This document shows positions 30,182 through 38,791 of a stretch of 44,174 nt of DNA, piece after piece (the stretch's first letter is position 1; the number at the start of each line of letters is the position of its first letter). The position numbers and the translations under genes are program-made. This stretch comes from Lewinellaceae bacterium. Lineage in GTDB: Bacteria > Bacteroidota > Bacteroidia > Chitinophagales > Saprospiraceae. The notes beneath the pieces are model-generated. The model had not been told where the DNA came from, did not search any database, and saw nothing but the letters and a program-made list of their open reading frames with translations. Location of the stretch: the NCBI GenBank assembly GCA_947476195.1, contig CANJPT010000025.1:1-44174 (forward strand). Reading direction: 5' to 3'.

Positions 30182-30682
30182 ATGGCACAATACATTTTCT
30201 TAACACTGGCAGCCCTCTCTATTCTTACAGCATTGGGGATGGTATTTTCCAAGAATCCGGTACACAGCGTTTTATACCTAATCCTGACATTTTTTGTCAT
30301 TGCCGGACAGTATATTTTGCTCAATGCACAGTTTTTGGCTGTAGTACACATCATTGTATATGCAGGTGCAATTATGGTGCTTTTCCTTTTTGTATTGATG
30401 TTGCTCAATCTGAGTAAAGAAACGGAGCCTCAAAAGTCAACGACCTGGAAAATAAGTGCCTGCATTGCAGCAGGCATGTTGTTGGTGACCATGGTGGGAG
30501 CATTGCGCGGTGGAATTCAGGTTAATATTCCGGAAAATGCAAGCGGCAAAGTCGGACTAGTAGAAAACCTCGGCATGGTGCTTTTCACAGATTTTGTGGT
30601 GCCTTTTGAAATTGCAGGAATTTTATTTTTGGCAGCGATGGTAGGGGCTGTACTAGTTGGGAAACGGGATTTACAGGTTTAG
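30182..30682 (+). CDS. nuoJ: NADH-quinone oxidoreductase subunit J
   Basis: This 166-residue membrane subunit has five hydrophobic helices. Conserved NuoJ segments are VFSKNPVHSVLYLILTFFVI and LNAQFLAVVHIIVYAGAIMV, LFLFVLMLLNL, and GILFLAAMVGAVLVGKRD at the C terminus. It follows nuoI after a short GTTCATA-repeat stretch. The gap to nuoK contains a REP-like inverted pair. Confidence 0.96.
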   Translation: MAQYIFLTLAALSILTALGMVFSKNPVHSVLYLILTFFVIAGQYILLNAQFLAVVHIIVYAGAIMVLFLFVLMLLNLSKETEPQKSTTWKISACIAAGMLLVTMVGALRGGIQVNIPENASGKVGLVENLGMVLFTDFVVPFEIAGILFLAAMVGAVLVGKRDLQV

Positions 30683-30712
30683 GCTGGAGACTTCTTCATA
30701 CTGTAATATGCC

Positions 30713-30800
30713 GTTGTTGGCGTCCTCGTCAACAACATTCTGATAGTTTGACATTCTAAGATTATTCTGTTTGCTGTTGGCGAGGACGCCAACAACAGCA
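30713..30800. repeat. Second REP-like family: inverted pair between nuoJ and nuoK
   Basis: GTTGTTGGCGTCCTCGTCAA begins a 24-nt palindrome at 30713-30736. A second one at 30772-30800 (TGCTGTTGGCGAGGACGCCA and onward) is the same motif in reverse orientation; both share GTTGGCGTCCTCG in one reading. Two inverted palindromes 35 bases apart resemble a BIME. The sequence is unrelated to the REP family of the cas locus. Confidence 0.7.
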
Positions 30801-30818
30801 AAGAAAAAAAGCGTTCAA

Positions 30819-31139
30819 ATGCTAGAAACAATACGTTCCATCCCCATTGACTACTACGTCTACTACGCCACCGTATTATTCGTCATAGGTGTATTTGGGG
30901 TACTTATACGCCGCAATGCCATCATCGTACTCATGTGCATCGAGCTCATGCTAAATGCCGTGAATCTGTTGCTGGCTGCCTTTTCAACCTATTTGTCTGA
31001 TGCGCAAGGCCAGATCATGGTGTTTTTCATAATGGTAGTGGCTGCTGCTGAAGCGGCGGTTGGGCTGGGCATTCTGGTAATGATCTACCGCAATACGAAA
31101 AGCACGGATATCTCCTTGCTGGATAAATTAAGAAATTGA
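30819..31139 (+). CDS. nuoK: NADH-quinone oxidoreductase subunit K
   Basis: This 106-residue membrane subunit has three helices and conserved glutamates used in proton transfer: E in MCIELMLNAVNLLL and E in AAAEAAVGLGILVMIYR. The start at 30819 is chosen because the frame open to 30771 reads through the second REP copy. It is of normal length and is followed by nuoL. Confidence 0.96.
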   Translation: MLETIRSIPIDYYVYYATVLFVIGVFGVLIRRNAIIVLMCIELMLNAVNLLLAAFSTYLSDAQGQIMVFFIMVVAAAEAAVGLGILVMIYRNTKSTDISLLDKLRN

Positions 31140-31193
31140 TTAATCTGCATCTGCTGTACCCACTGATTCAAAGCCATTCCCTAGACAAATATT

Positions 31194-33080
31194 ATGAATT
31201 CACTGATTCCACTTATTCCCTTTTTGCCGCTTATCGGCTTCGCGATCAATGGCTTGTTTGGCAAACGCCTGAGCAAAAACATGGTCGGCCTGATTGGCAG
31301 TGGCACCTTGTTTGCCTCTTTTGTGCTGAGCGTGCTATGCTTCAATCAAGTGGCTGCTTCTGGCCCGATTCAAGTGACGCTTTACAACTTCTTTACGGTA
31401 GGCAATCTGAGCGCGAATTTCGGCTTTCTTGTTGACCAGCTTTCTGTTTGGATGATGCTGATTGTAACAGGCGTCGGCTTTCTGATTCATGTATACAGCA
31501 TAGGCTACATGCATGATGACGATGGTTTTTGGAAATTCTTTGCTTACCTCAACTTGTTTATATTCTCGATGCTGTTGCTCATTATGGGTGACAATTTCCT
31601 AATGCTATTTTTTGGCTGGGAAGGTGTTGGGCTTTGCTCCTACCTTCTCATCGGGTTTTGGTATACAAACAAGGAATTTGGCAAAGCTGCCCGCAAAGCG
31701 TTCATTATGAATCGTATTGGCGACCTTGGGTTGCTGATCGGAATGTTTGTGATCTTTCAGACCTTTGGAAGCCTCAACTTTAACGAGATCTTCGCAACAT
31801 TGCCCAACATGCACCTGGAGGCAGGCATCGCAACCCTGATCTGTATGCTTCTTTTTGTAGGTGCCATGGGTAAAAGCGCCCAAATTCCGCTTTATACCTG
31901 GTTGCCCGATGCTATGGCGGGTCCTACTCCAGTTTCTGCACTGATCCACGCAGCTACGATGGTTACGGCTGGCGTCTACCTTGTGGCGCGTTGCCATCCG
32001 CTTTACGACCTGTCTCCGGAAGCCATGCACTTTGTGGCGACTGTTGGATTGATCACTTGTATTTTCGCTGCCATCATTGGTCTGCGGCAGAATGACATCA
32101 AGAAAGTGCTGGCATACTCGACCGTATCTCAGCTTGGACTCATGTTCGTTTCATTGGGTATGGGTGCTTATGCTACGGCGATCTTTCACGTAACCACCCA
32201 CGCCTTTTTCAAAGCCCTATTGTTTCTGGGTGCCGGCAGTGTGATACACGGGATGGGAGGCGAGCAGGATATCCGTAAAATGGGTGGTTTACGTAAAGCA
32301 ATGCCCGTCACTTTCTGGGTGTTTCTAATTGGCACTTTTGCCATTTCAGGTTTTCCGCTGATGGCTGGTTTCTTCTCTAAAGACGAGATATTTGCCTTCA
32401 CCTTTGCACATGGAGGTGGACTATGGTGGGGCCTGGCAGGATTGGGCGCTATGCTTACAGCAATTTATATGTGTCGCTTGCTTTACGTCACATTCTTTGG
32501 TGATTTCCGGGGTACACACGAACAGGAACACCATCTCCATGAAAGTCCTAAAGTGATGACCATTCCGTTGATCATTCTGGCGGTGCTTTCCGTCGTTGGT
32601 GGTTTCCTGAATACGCCACATTTCCTCCATCTGGGCAATGAGCAATGGCTGGCGCACTGGTTCTCCGGCGTCATTCCACTCAACGAAATGCATCTGGAAG
32701 CAAGTACTGAATGGTCCTTAATGATATTCACGACCTCCCTGGCAGTGCTCATTATTATTGTGTCGTACTTTGTTTACAGGAAGAAGTCGAATCTCCCCGT
32801 GTCCGATACGGACCAAAGCAGTCTGACCCGTTTGGTGGCGCACAAGTTTTATGTGGATGAAATATATGATTCCCTATTTGTCCGCCCTGTAGAAAAATTG
32901 TCTAAACTATTTCACTATTATGTTGACATACAAGGCATTGACGGGATAGTAAACGGTGTGGGTTCGGGGGTTCAACGCCTCGGCGCGGAGTTCAGAAAAT
33001 TGCAAAGTGGCAATATTGAATATTATTTGCTGGGCATGGTAGCTGGAGCGATTCTGTTGCTGTTGACGATGTGGGTGTGA
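31194..33080 (+). CDS. nuoL: NADH-quinone oxidoreductase subunit L
   Basis: This 628-residue antiporter-like subunit is one of three proton pumps of complex I. Motifs: FFGWEGVGLCSYLLIGFWYT, RIGDLGLLIGMF, YTWLPDAMAGPTPVSALIHA, TMVTAGVYLV and KVLAYSTVSQLGLMFVSLG. The C-terminal part after residue 500 forms the long lateral helix (KFYVDEIYDSLFVRPVEKLS and following). The length is normal. It lies 54 bases after nuoK. Confidence 0.97.
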   Translation: MNSLIPLIPFLPLIGFAINGLFGKRLSKNMVGLIGSGTLFASFVLSVLCFNQVAASGPIQVTLYNFFTVGNLSANFGFLVDQLSVWMMLIVTGVGFLIHVYSIGYMHDDDGFWKFFAYLNLFIFSMLLLIMGDNFLMLFFGWEGVGLCSYLLIGFWYTNKEFGKAARKAFIMNRIGDLGLLIGMFVIFQTFGSLNFNEIFATLPNMHLEAGIATLICMLLFVGAMGKSAQIPLYTWLPDAMAGPTPVSALIHAATMVTAGVYLVARCHPLYDLSPEAMHFVATVGLITCIFAAIIGLRQNDIKKVLAYSTVSQLGLMFVSLGMGAYATAIFHVTTHAFFKALLFLGAGSVIHGMGGEQDIRKMGGLRKAMPVTFWVFLIGTFAISGFPLMAGFFSKDEIFAFTFAHGGGLWWGLAGLGAMLTAIYMCRLLYVTFFGDFRGTHEQEHHLHESPKVMTIPLIILAVLSVVGGFLNTPHFLHLGNEQWLAHWFSGVIPLNEMHLEASTEWSLMIFTTSLAVLIIIVSYFVYRKKSNLPVSDTDQSSLTRLVAHKFYVDEIYDSLFVRPVEKLSKLFHYYVDIQGIDGIVNGVGSGVQRLGAEFRKLQSGNIEYYLLGMVAGAILLLLTMWV

Positions 33081-33159
33081 GTTTCAGCCTCACCACAGAT
33101 TTGACAAGGAAGCAAAATGGTCAAGTCCTGACCTATTACAAAACAAGAAAAACTGACGC

Positions 33160-34608
33160 ATGTCACTGATATTCATACTCATCCCATTCATCGCTTCGGC
33201 GATCTTGTTACTTCTGCGGCCCGGCGGTTCACGGTCTATCGCGCTTTTGGCTGCATTAGCAAACCTTGCAGTCACAGCCTGGTGTCTTGGCTGCGATTAC
33301 AGTCAGGGCATGAACTGCACCTTTTCTGTGCCTTGGGTAGCCTCTGCTGGTATCTCGTTCAGCCTTGGCATGGACGGCATTACGCTGATCATGCTTGTGC
33401 TGACCAATCTATTGGCTCCGCTCATCATTGTTTCGAGCTGGGGCCGCAATTATGACAACGAACCACGCTATTACGGGCTCCTTTTACTTATGTTGGGAGC
33501 GTTGAATGGTGTTTTCTTAGCACAGGATGGGTTGTTGTTCTATGTCTTTTATGAACTGGCACTCATACCGATCTATTTTATCTGTGCCATCTGGGGCGGT
33601 CAGGATCGTATTCGGGTTACGCTTAAGTTCTTCATTTACACCTTTGTAGGCTCGCTGTTCATGCTTGTCGCTCTTTTGTGGGTTTATCTGCAAACGGATG
33701 TAAATGGTTTACACTCCTTCGCCTGGGCTGACTTGGTGGCTGTGCAAATGTCAACTTATTCAGCCCACTGGGTGCTGCTCGGTTTCTTCCTTGCTTTTGC
33801 TGTAAAAATGCCCCTTTTCCCATTCCATACCTGGCAGCCAGATACCTATGTAACTGCTCCCACAGGAGGCACCATGTTACTTTCAGGTATCATGCTCAAA
33901 ATGGGTACATACGGAGTGATCCGATGGATGATCCCTTTGGCGCCTGAAGCCATGCATGTATTGAACCCGATCTTCATCTCGCTGGCGGTGTTTGGCATTT
34001 TGTATGCAAGTATCATCGCGGTGAAACAATCTGATATCAAACGCCTGGTGGCTTATTCGTCAATAGCGCACGTTGGACTGATCGCGGCGGGCATTCTAGC
34101 CTGGAATAAAGCAGGACTACAAGGCGGTATCCTTCAGATGCTCAACCACGGGATCAATGTGGTGGGATTGTTCTTCATAATAGATCTGTTGGAGCGTCGC
34201 CTGGGCACTCGCTCCCTGGCAGACATGGGGGGTATTGCTAAGTCCGCACCGAAGTTCGCGGCCTTATTCATGATTATCGTACTCGGTGCAGTGGCCGTAC
34301 CACTGACGAATGGTTTTCCTGGAGAATTCCTGTTATTGAACGGCGTTTGGAATTATAATTTCTGGTTGGGAGCACTGGCTGGATTGACTATAATTTTTGG
34401 AGCGATTTACATGCTTCGGGCTTATGGATTGGTCGTATTCGGCGAAACCAGGCCTGAAACAGCCAATTTTGAGGACGTGAATTCGCGGGAGTTTTTGGTC
34501 CTGGGAATCATTGCCGGACTGGTCATTGTGCTCGGCTTTTTCCCACAATCGATTCTGGGTCTGACAGATGGAAGTGTGGATCGGATACTTAGGGCGGTGC
34601 AGATTTGA
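33160..34608 (+). CDS. nuoM: NADH-quinone oxidoreductase subunit M
   Basis: This 482-residue antiporter-like subunit has FYVFYELALIPIYFICAIWG, KFFIYTFVGSLFMLVALL, FHTWQPDTYVTAPTGGTMLL and KRLVAYSSIAHVGLIAAGIL, all typical of NuoM including the key Glu and Lys residues. About 14 membrane helices are evident from the hydrophobic runs. It is followed by a small S4-like gene instead of nuoN directly. Confidence 0.97.
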   Translation: MSLIFILIPFIASAILLLLRPGGSRSIALLAALANLAVTAWCLGCDYSQGMNCTFSVPWVASAGISFSLGMDGITLIMLVLTNLLAPLIIVSSWGRNYDNEPRYYGLLLLMLGALNGVFLAQDGLLFYVFYELALIPIYFICAIWGGQDRIRVTLKFFIYTFVGSLFMLVALLWVYLQTDVNGLHSFAWADLVAVQMSTYSAHWVLLGFFLAFAVKMPLFPFHTWQPDTYVTAPTGGTMLLSGIMLKMGTYGVIRWMIPLAPEAMHVLNPIFISLAVFGILYASIIAVKQSDIKRLVAYSSIAHVGLIAAGILAWNKAGLQGGILQMLNHGINVVGLFFIIDLLERRLGTRSLADMGGIAKSAPKFAALFMIIVLGAVAVPLTNGFPGEFLLLNGVWNYNFWLGALAGLTIIFGAIYMLRAYGLVVFGETRPETANFEDVNSREFLVLGIIAGLVIVLGFFPQSILGLTDGSVDRILRAVQI

Positions 34609-34671
34609 GTGGATTGTGATTTGGGGAGATGGAACACATTTGCTTGGGATACCTTTAAAGAATCAATTGTT

Positions 34672-34878
34672 ATGGAATTTACGCTAAAAGATCATGATCA
34701 TATTCCACTAAACAACCTATTAAAGCTTCTAAACCTGGTTGAAACAGGTGGAGAAGCAAACATACGGATCACTGATAGGGAAGTGAAAGTAAATGGTGCA
34801 ACAGAAACCCAAAAACGAAAAAAACTCCGCCCCGGAGACGTAGTGGAATTTCAGAAACAAAAGATCACGATCCAATAA
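34672..34878 (+). CDS. Small S4-like RNA-binding protein (YbcJ/YaaA type)
   Basis: This 68-residue protein has IPLNNLLKLLNLVETGGEAN, then IRITDREVKVNGATETQKRK and LRPGDVVEFQKQKITI. This is the S4-like fold seen in YbcJ and YaaA, thought to bind RNA: the REVKVNG-x5-RxxKLRPGDVV pattern is diagnostic. The start at 34672 (MEFTLKDHDHIPL) is chosen over the longer frame. It lies between nuoM and nuoN, on the same strand, 26 bases before nuoN. No link to complex I is known. Confidence 0.85.
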   Translation: MEFTLKDHDHIPLNNLLKLLNLVETGGEANIRITDREVKVNGATETQKRKKLRPGDVVEFQKQKITIQ

Positions 34879-34903
34879 ACCAATCAACGAATAACGATCA
34901 AAC

Positions 34904-36325
34904 ATGACCGCACTACTAATAATTTTTCTAACGGCACTTGCCGTTTTGTTTGTCGGGCTGAAAAACCGTTCCTGGTTACAGCCGATCGCGTTGTTAGGGA
35001 CCCTATTAGCCCTCGGCGCTACGGGGTATGATCTTTTGGGGCCAGGATTTGGCTGGGGTGGCGAATATGCTTCCATGTTTCGGTTCATGCCCTTTGCATA
35101 TGCCTTTTCAGGCGTAGCGATCCTCGCTACTGCCCTCATTATAGGGCTTTCAGGCTGGGGATTTCGGAACCTGAATTCCACATTGGGCGATCATTACGGT
35201 TTGATTCTGTTCAGTCTGTGCGGGGCTCTTATCATGTTCTCCTATACCAATCTGACCATGCTTTTTCTTGGGATCGAGATCCTGAGCATTCCATTATATG
35301 TACTTGCAGGCAGTCGTCGGGACGATCCTGCCGGCAATGAGGCTGCCCTGAAATACTTCCTGATGGGTGCTTTCGCCACAGGGATTTTACTCTTTGGTAT
35401 GACGCTGGTTTATGGCTCAACGGCCAGTTTTGACCTCGCTTCCATTAGCAGGGCTATCGGAAACGGCGATCATATGCCAGGGATGTTAAAAGTCGGTATC
35501 CTGCTGATGATCATGGGTTTGAGCTTTAAGGTCTCTGCTGTTCCGTTTCACTTTTGGGCGCCCGATGTATATCAGGGAAGTCCAAATCTGATCACAGCAT
35601 TTATGGCTACAGTGGTAAAGACGGCTGGATTTGCCGCCTTCTATCGCCTGTTTTCCATCGCCTTTCCTGGCGCGGAAGGATTTTGGAGCATACCGGTAGC
35701 CATGATCGCAGCTTTGACCATGACGGTTGCAAACGTGACGGCAATTTTCCAAACTGACTTCAAACGGATGATGGCCTATTCGAGCATTTCCCATGCAGGC
35801 TATCTCCTATTAGCCGTGTTGGCCATAGGCACAGCTGGGGCTGACCAAGCTTTACTTTTTTACACCCTGACCTATTCTCTGGCGACTATTTGCGCCTTTG
35901 GAGCCTATATTGCTGTGGCTGAGCAACGCGGAAACGGATCTTTTTCAGCCTTTAATGGTTTAAGCAAAAAACAGCCTTTACTCGCAGCCGTATTGACGCT
36001 TTCTATGTTGTCTCTGGCTGGTATTCCACCATTAGCTGGCTTTTTTGGCAAATACTTCCTGTTCACAGCAGCTTTCGCCAAATACCCTTGGCTGATTGTA
36101 CTGGCTGTGATCAATTCGGCTGTTTCGATCTATTATTATTTCAAAATTATCATCGCCATGTACTTCGTCCGTTCGCAGGCTGAAGATGACTCCTCGAATG
36201 TGGCTGGCGAAATGAATAATGACACCTTAACGATTCCGGTGGGTGTCCGTTGGGCCGTCTTGATTGGGCTTTTACTCATTGCATTGCTTACACTGGCTCC
36301 AGGTATTGTATATGGATTAATTTAA
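34904..36325 (+). CDS. nuoN: NADH-quinone oxidoreductase subunit N
   Basis: This 473-residue antiporter-like subunit is the last of the nuo set. Typical motifs are LFLGIEILSIPLYVLAGSRR, EAALKYFLMGAFATGILLFG, FKVSAVPFHFWAPDVYQGSP and FKRMMAYSSISHAGYLLLAV. Conserved Glu and Lys residues are present. It is followed by a clear hairpin terminator, so the nuo transcript ends here. Confidence 0.97.
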   Translation: MTALLIIFLTALAVLFVGLKNRSWLQPIALLGTLLALGATGYDLLGPGFGWGGEYASMFRFMPFAYAFSGVAILATALIIGLSGWGFRNLNSTLGDHYGLILFSLCGALIMFSYTNLTMLFLGIEILSIPLYVLAGSRRDDPAGNEAALKYFLMGAFATGILLFGMTLVYGSTASFDLASISRAIGNGDHMPGMLKVGILLMIMGLSFKVSAVPFHFWAPDVYQGSPNLITAFMATVVKTAGFAAFYRLFSIAFPGAEGFWSIPVAMIAALTMTVANVTAIFQTDFKRMMAYSSISHAGYLLLAVLAIGTAGADQALLFYTLTYSLATICAFGAYIAVAEQRGNGSFSAFNGLSKKQPLLAAVLTLSMLSLAGIPPLAGFFGKYFLFTAAFAKYPWLIVLAVINSAVSIYYYFKIIIAMYFVRSQAEDDSSNVAGEMNNDTLTIPVGVRWAVLIGLLLIALLTLAPGIVYGLI

Positions 36326-36368
36326 GTTAAATCGAAATTGAACAAGTTCTGAAATAAATTCTATAAGA

Positions 36369-36408
36369 CCTCGTAGGTTTACATAACCCTACGAGGCCTT
36401 TTTATTTA
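36369..36408 (+). terminator. Rho-independent terminator after nuoN
   Basis: CCTCGTAGGTT pairs with AACCCTACGAGG (one bulged C) and is followed by CCTTTTTATTT. It lies 44 bases after the nuoN stop and closes the complex I cluster. Confidence 0.85.
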
Positions 36409-36430
36409 TAAATCATTCAATTTCAAACTA

Positions 36431-37639
36431 ATGAAACCAATAAATTTGTTTTCACTGTTCGCTTTTACGGCTATAGTCATGCTCATCGCCTGTAAAAACG
36501 CCCCCAAACAACCCACGGTAATTCCTGCCTCAGAAACTACCTTGCCTACTCCCCCACCCTCGCCCAAACCAGAGGTTTATATCTATATGGTCTCTGTTGA
36601 CAAGCTCAATCTACGGGATCAATCAAACAAAAATGGCAAGGTCATCACCCAGTTTCCATTGGGCGATTATGTAGAAGGGATAGGCGAAGTATCGGCTAAC
36701 AAAGAGGAGGCGACCCTTAGAGGCATCCCGTATAACGAACCCTATTTCAAAGTGACCAGTACCACACCCGACCAGATCACGGGTTGGGCATATAGCGCAG
36801 GATTAGAAATAGTCTATGCAGGACCTCGCACCACAATTCCTGATCTGGGCAAATTATCATCGTTCGCCAGGTTCCTGAAAACCTTGGATGTCAAAAAAAT
36901 AGACAGTGGTAATAAGGCATGGACTTATGTTGCACAAAACCTCGCCAGTGCACAAGGAACACTCTCAGATGCTACCTTTATTATACTTGAAAAATTTCTA
37001 TTCAGGATGGAAACAGAAGGAAGCTTCTATGAATTAACCGATAAGATAAAATGGATGGAGCCTGATTATGAGGCCATTACCAATGAAACCTTTGATATGA
37101 ATAAATACCCTGCCACTAAAATTCTGGCTGAAAACGGCTTTAAACTGGCGCAAGGCGAAGGAATGGTTTTCCCAGTGGTTGATTTGAGTAAGTTAGGAGC
37201 AGCATTTGCAACCAAGGTGACACCTCCCATGAAAAATTATGTCGAGCAATCAATTTTGGAGCAAAAAGACATGATATTAGATGATGATGGCATTGTCATC
37301 CCGCTCGAACAAGTGGCTGACCGTGCAGCATGGTGGGAAAAATTTAACCTGGCTAATCCTTATTTTGTCCTAAGCGAAGAAACCCAAAACGCCCAGCATA
37401 GTCTGCTCTTCTTCCTAATCTGCGGTGCCAACAACACGCCCGTTTTTCAGGGAGAAAACGAACTCGTTTCAGAGGACTTCAAAAAAGCATGGGCATACGT
37501 TCAGCAAAAATATGCCGAAACTGAACTCGGACGATCGGTCAAAGAAATGTCCGATTTGGTCACCACATCAGGAGGGAAGCGGACCCAAAAAGTAAACGCA
37601 TTGATGGAGAAATATTTGGCGGTGGACGGTGGACGGTAG
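36431..37639 (+). CDS. Lipoprotein with SH3-like domain
   Basis: This 402-residue protein has a lipoprotein leader (NLFSLFAFTAIVMLIAC, Cys 21) and a Pro-rich spacer. An SH3-like part follows at about residues 55-110 (VDKLNLRDQSNKNGKVITQF, then PLGDYVEGIGE). The rest has no family that I recognise. The final codons (AVDGGR and the stop) lie in the GGTGGAC tandem repeat, so the natural C terminus may have been changed by the repeat. It follows the nuo terminator and converges on hemH. Confidence 0.6.
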   Translation: MKPINLFSLFAFTAIVMLIACKNAPKQPTVIPASETTLPTPPPSPKPEVYIYMVSVDKLNLRDQSNKNGKVITQFPLGDYVEGIGEVSANKEEATLRGIPYNEPYFKVTSTTPDQITGWAYSAGLEIVYAGPRTTIPDLGKLSSFARFLKTLDVKKIDSGNKAWTYVAQNLASAQGTLSDATFIILEKFLFRMETEGSFYELTDKIKWMEPDYEAITNETFDMNKYPATKILAENGFKLAQGEGMVFPVVDLSKLGAAFATKVTPPMKNYVEQSILEQKDMILDDDGIVIPLEQVADRAAWWEKFNLANPYFVLSEETQNAQHSLLFFLICGANNTPVFQGENELVSEDFKKAWAYVQQKYAETELGRSVKEMSDLVTTSGGKRTQKVNALMEKYLAVDGGR

Positions 37640-37681
37640 ACGGTGGACGGTGGACGGTGGACGGTGGACGGTGCACCGTCC
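37612..37681. repeat. GGTGGAC heptamer tandem repeat ending in a palindrome
   Basis: Seven 7-bp units (GGTGGAC, one variant GGTAGAC) run from 37621 to 37669. They are followed by GGTGCACCGTCC, so the last unit and this form a perfect 16-bp palindrome, GGACGGTGCACCGTCC (37666-37681). The variant unit supplies the TAG stop of the lipoprotein gene. The repeat lies between two convergent genes. Copy number could vary by slippage. Confidence 0.85.
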
Positions 37682-37686
37682 TACGT

Positions 37687-38691
37687 CTACCGGAGACGTT
37701 TGGCCAAGGCCTCCGCCCAGGCTGGTGAATCGTTGAGGCTTTCTACGAGATCAAGTTGTTCTCCACCCATTTTTAGAAATGCTTCATGGTATTCAATACT
37801 GACTTCCACGGTTGTTTCCAGACAATCGGCCGTGAATGCCGGGCAAAAAACGAGTATCCGCTTTGTTCCACTTTTAGCCAATTCTTCCAATACCTGTGCC
37901 GTATAAGGTTGTACCCAAGGGTCACGACCCAATCGGCTTTGGAAGCAAATCGTGTATTGTTCAGGCTTCAAACCCATTTGGTCTACAATGACTCGTGTGG
38001 TAGCATGACATTGTGCAGAATAGCAGAACTGATTAACCGGTGTAAGCGTTTTACAACAGTCTGCGCATTTAAGGCAGTGGTTGAATGTATCTGCTTTTCG
38101 CAGTTGGCGCTGCGGAAGACCGTGATAACTGAAAAGAAAATGGTCGTATTGAGCGAGATCGTACTTCCGGCTATTGGCAACAAACAGATCAATCATCGGT
38201 TGCCAGGTCGGATAAGAATTGATGAATTCCAGCTCCGGAATAATCTGAAGACCCGACAGCACACGCATTACTTCTTGGTGTGCAGAACCTGTACTCGCAC
38301 TGGCATACTGCGGAAACATCGGAAACACCTTGATCTTACTAACCTTGGCCTGCATCAATTTTTCGATTGCGGACTCAATCGAAGGACTTTGATAACGCAT
38401 GGCCAGCTCCACTACGTATTCATTTCCAAGTAGTTGCTGCACCTGCTTGCGAAGGCTTACCCCATGATATTTGAGCGGAGAACCTTTTTCAGTCCAAAGT
38501 TCTTTATAAAGTTTGGCAGATTGTCCGGAACGAAAAGGCACAATAATACCCCTAACGAGCAAGTTGCGTGCAAAAGGATTGATGTCGATCACGCGAGGGT
38601 CAAGCAAAAATTGCTTGAGGTATCGGTAAACTGCAGCGCGAGAAGGTTCATCGGGAGTGCCCAGGTTGATTAGAAGGATTCCGGTAGCCAT
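37687..38691 (-). CDS. hemH: Ferrochelatase with Cys-rich segment
   Basis: This 334-residue enzyme inserts Fe(II) into protoporphyrin, the last step of haem synthesis. The start ILLINLGTPDEPSRAAVYRY, the catalytic His190 in LFSYHGLPQRQL, SRLGRDPWVQPYT and Glu292 in CPAFTADCLETTVEV are all present. Between residues 206 and 228 lie six cysteines (HCLKCADCCKTLTPVNQFCY, then AQC). Such internal Cys clusters are known from ferrochelatases with a [2Fe-2S] cluster. Length is normal. Confidence 0.96.
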   Translation of the reverse strand: MATGILLINLGTPDEPSRAAVYRYLKQFLLDPRVIDINPFARNLLVRGIIVPFRSGQSAKLYKELWTEKGSPLKYHGVSLRKQVQQLLGNEYVVELAMRYQSPSIESAIEKLMQAKVSKIKVFPMFPQYASASTGSAHQEVMRVLSGLQIIPELEFINSYPTWQPMIDLFVANSRKYDLAQYDHFLFSYHGLPQRQLRKADTFNHCLKCADCCKTLTPVNQFCYSAQCHATTRVIVDQMGLKPEQYTICFQSRLGRDPWVQPYTAQVLEELAKSGTKRILVFCPAFTADCLETTVEVSIEYHEAFLKMGGEQLDLVESLNDSPAWAEALAKRLR

Positions 38692-38718
38692 GTTTTGAAT
38701 TTTTACGTTGTTTTGTAC

Positions 38719-38752
38719 AGAGAGCCGCAGAGTTTGATCTCTGCGGCTCTCT
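38719..38752. terminator. Strong perfect hairpin between hemH and the DUF6580-like gene
   Basis: AGAGAGCCGCAGAG and its perfect complement surround a 6-base loop (TTTGAT). On the minus strand it follows the DUF6580-like gene and precedes hemH, so it may stop or weaken read-through, although no T run follows on that strand. It could instead be an mRNA processing or stability element. Confidence 0.45.
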
Positions 38753-38791
38753 AAAAATTATCTTAATAACCCTTGAAATGGCAAAACGTTT

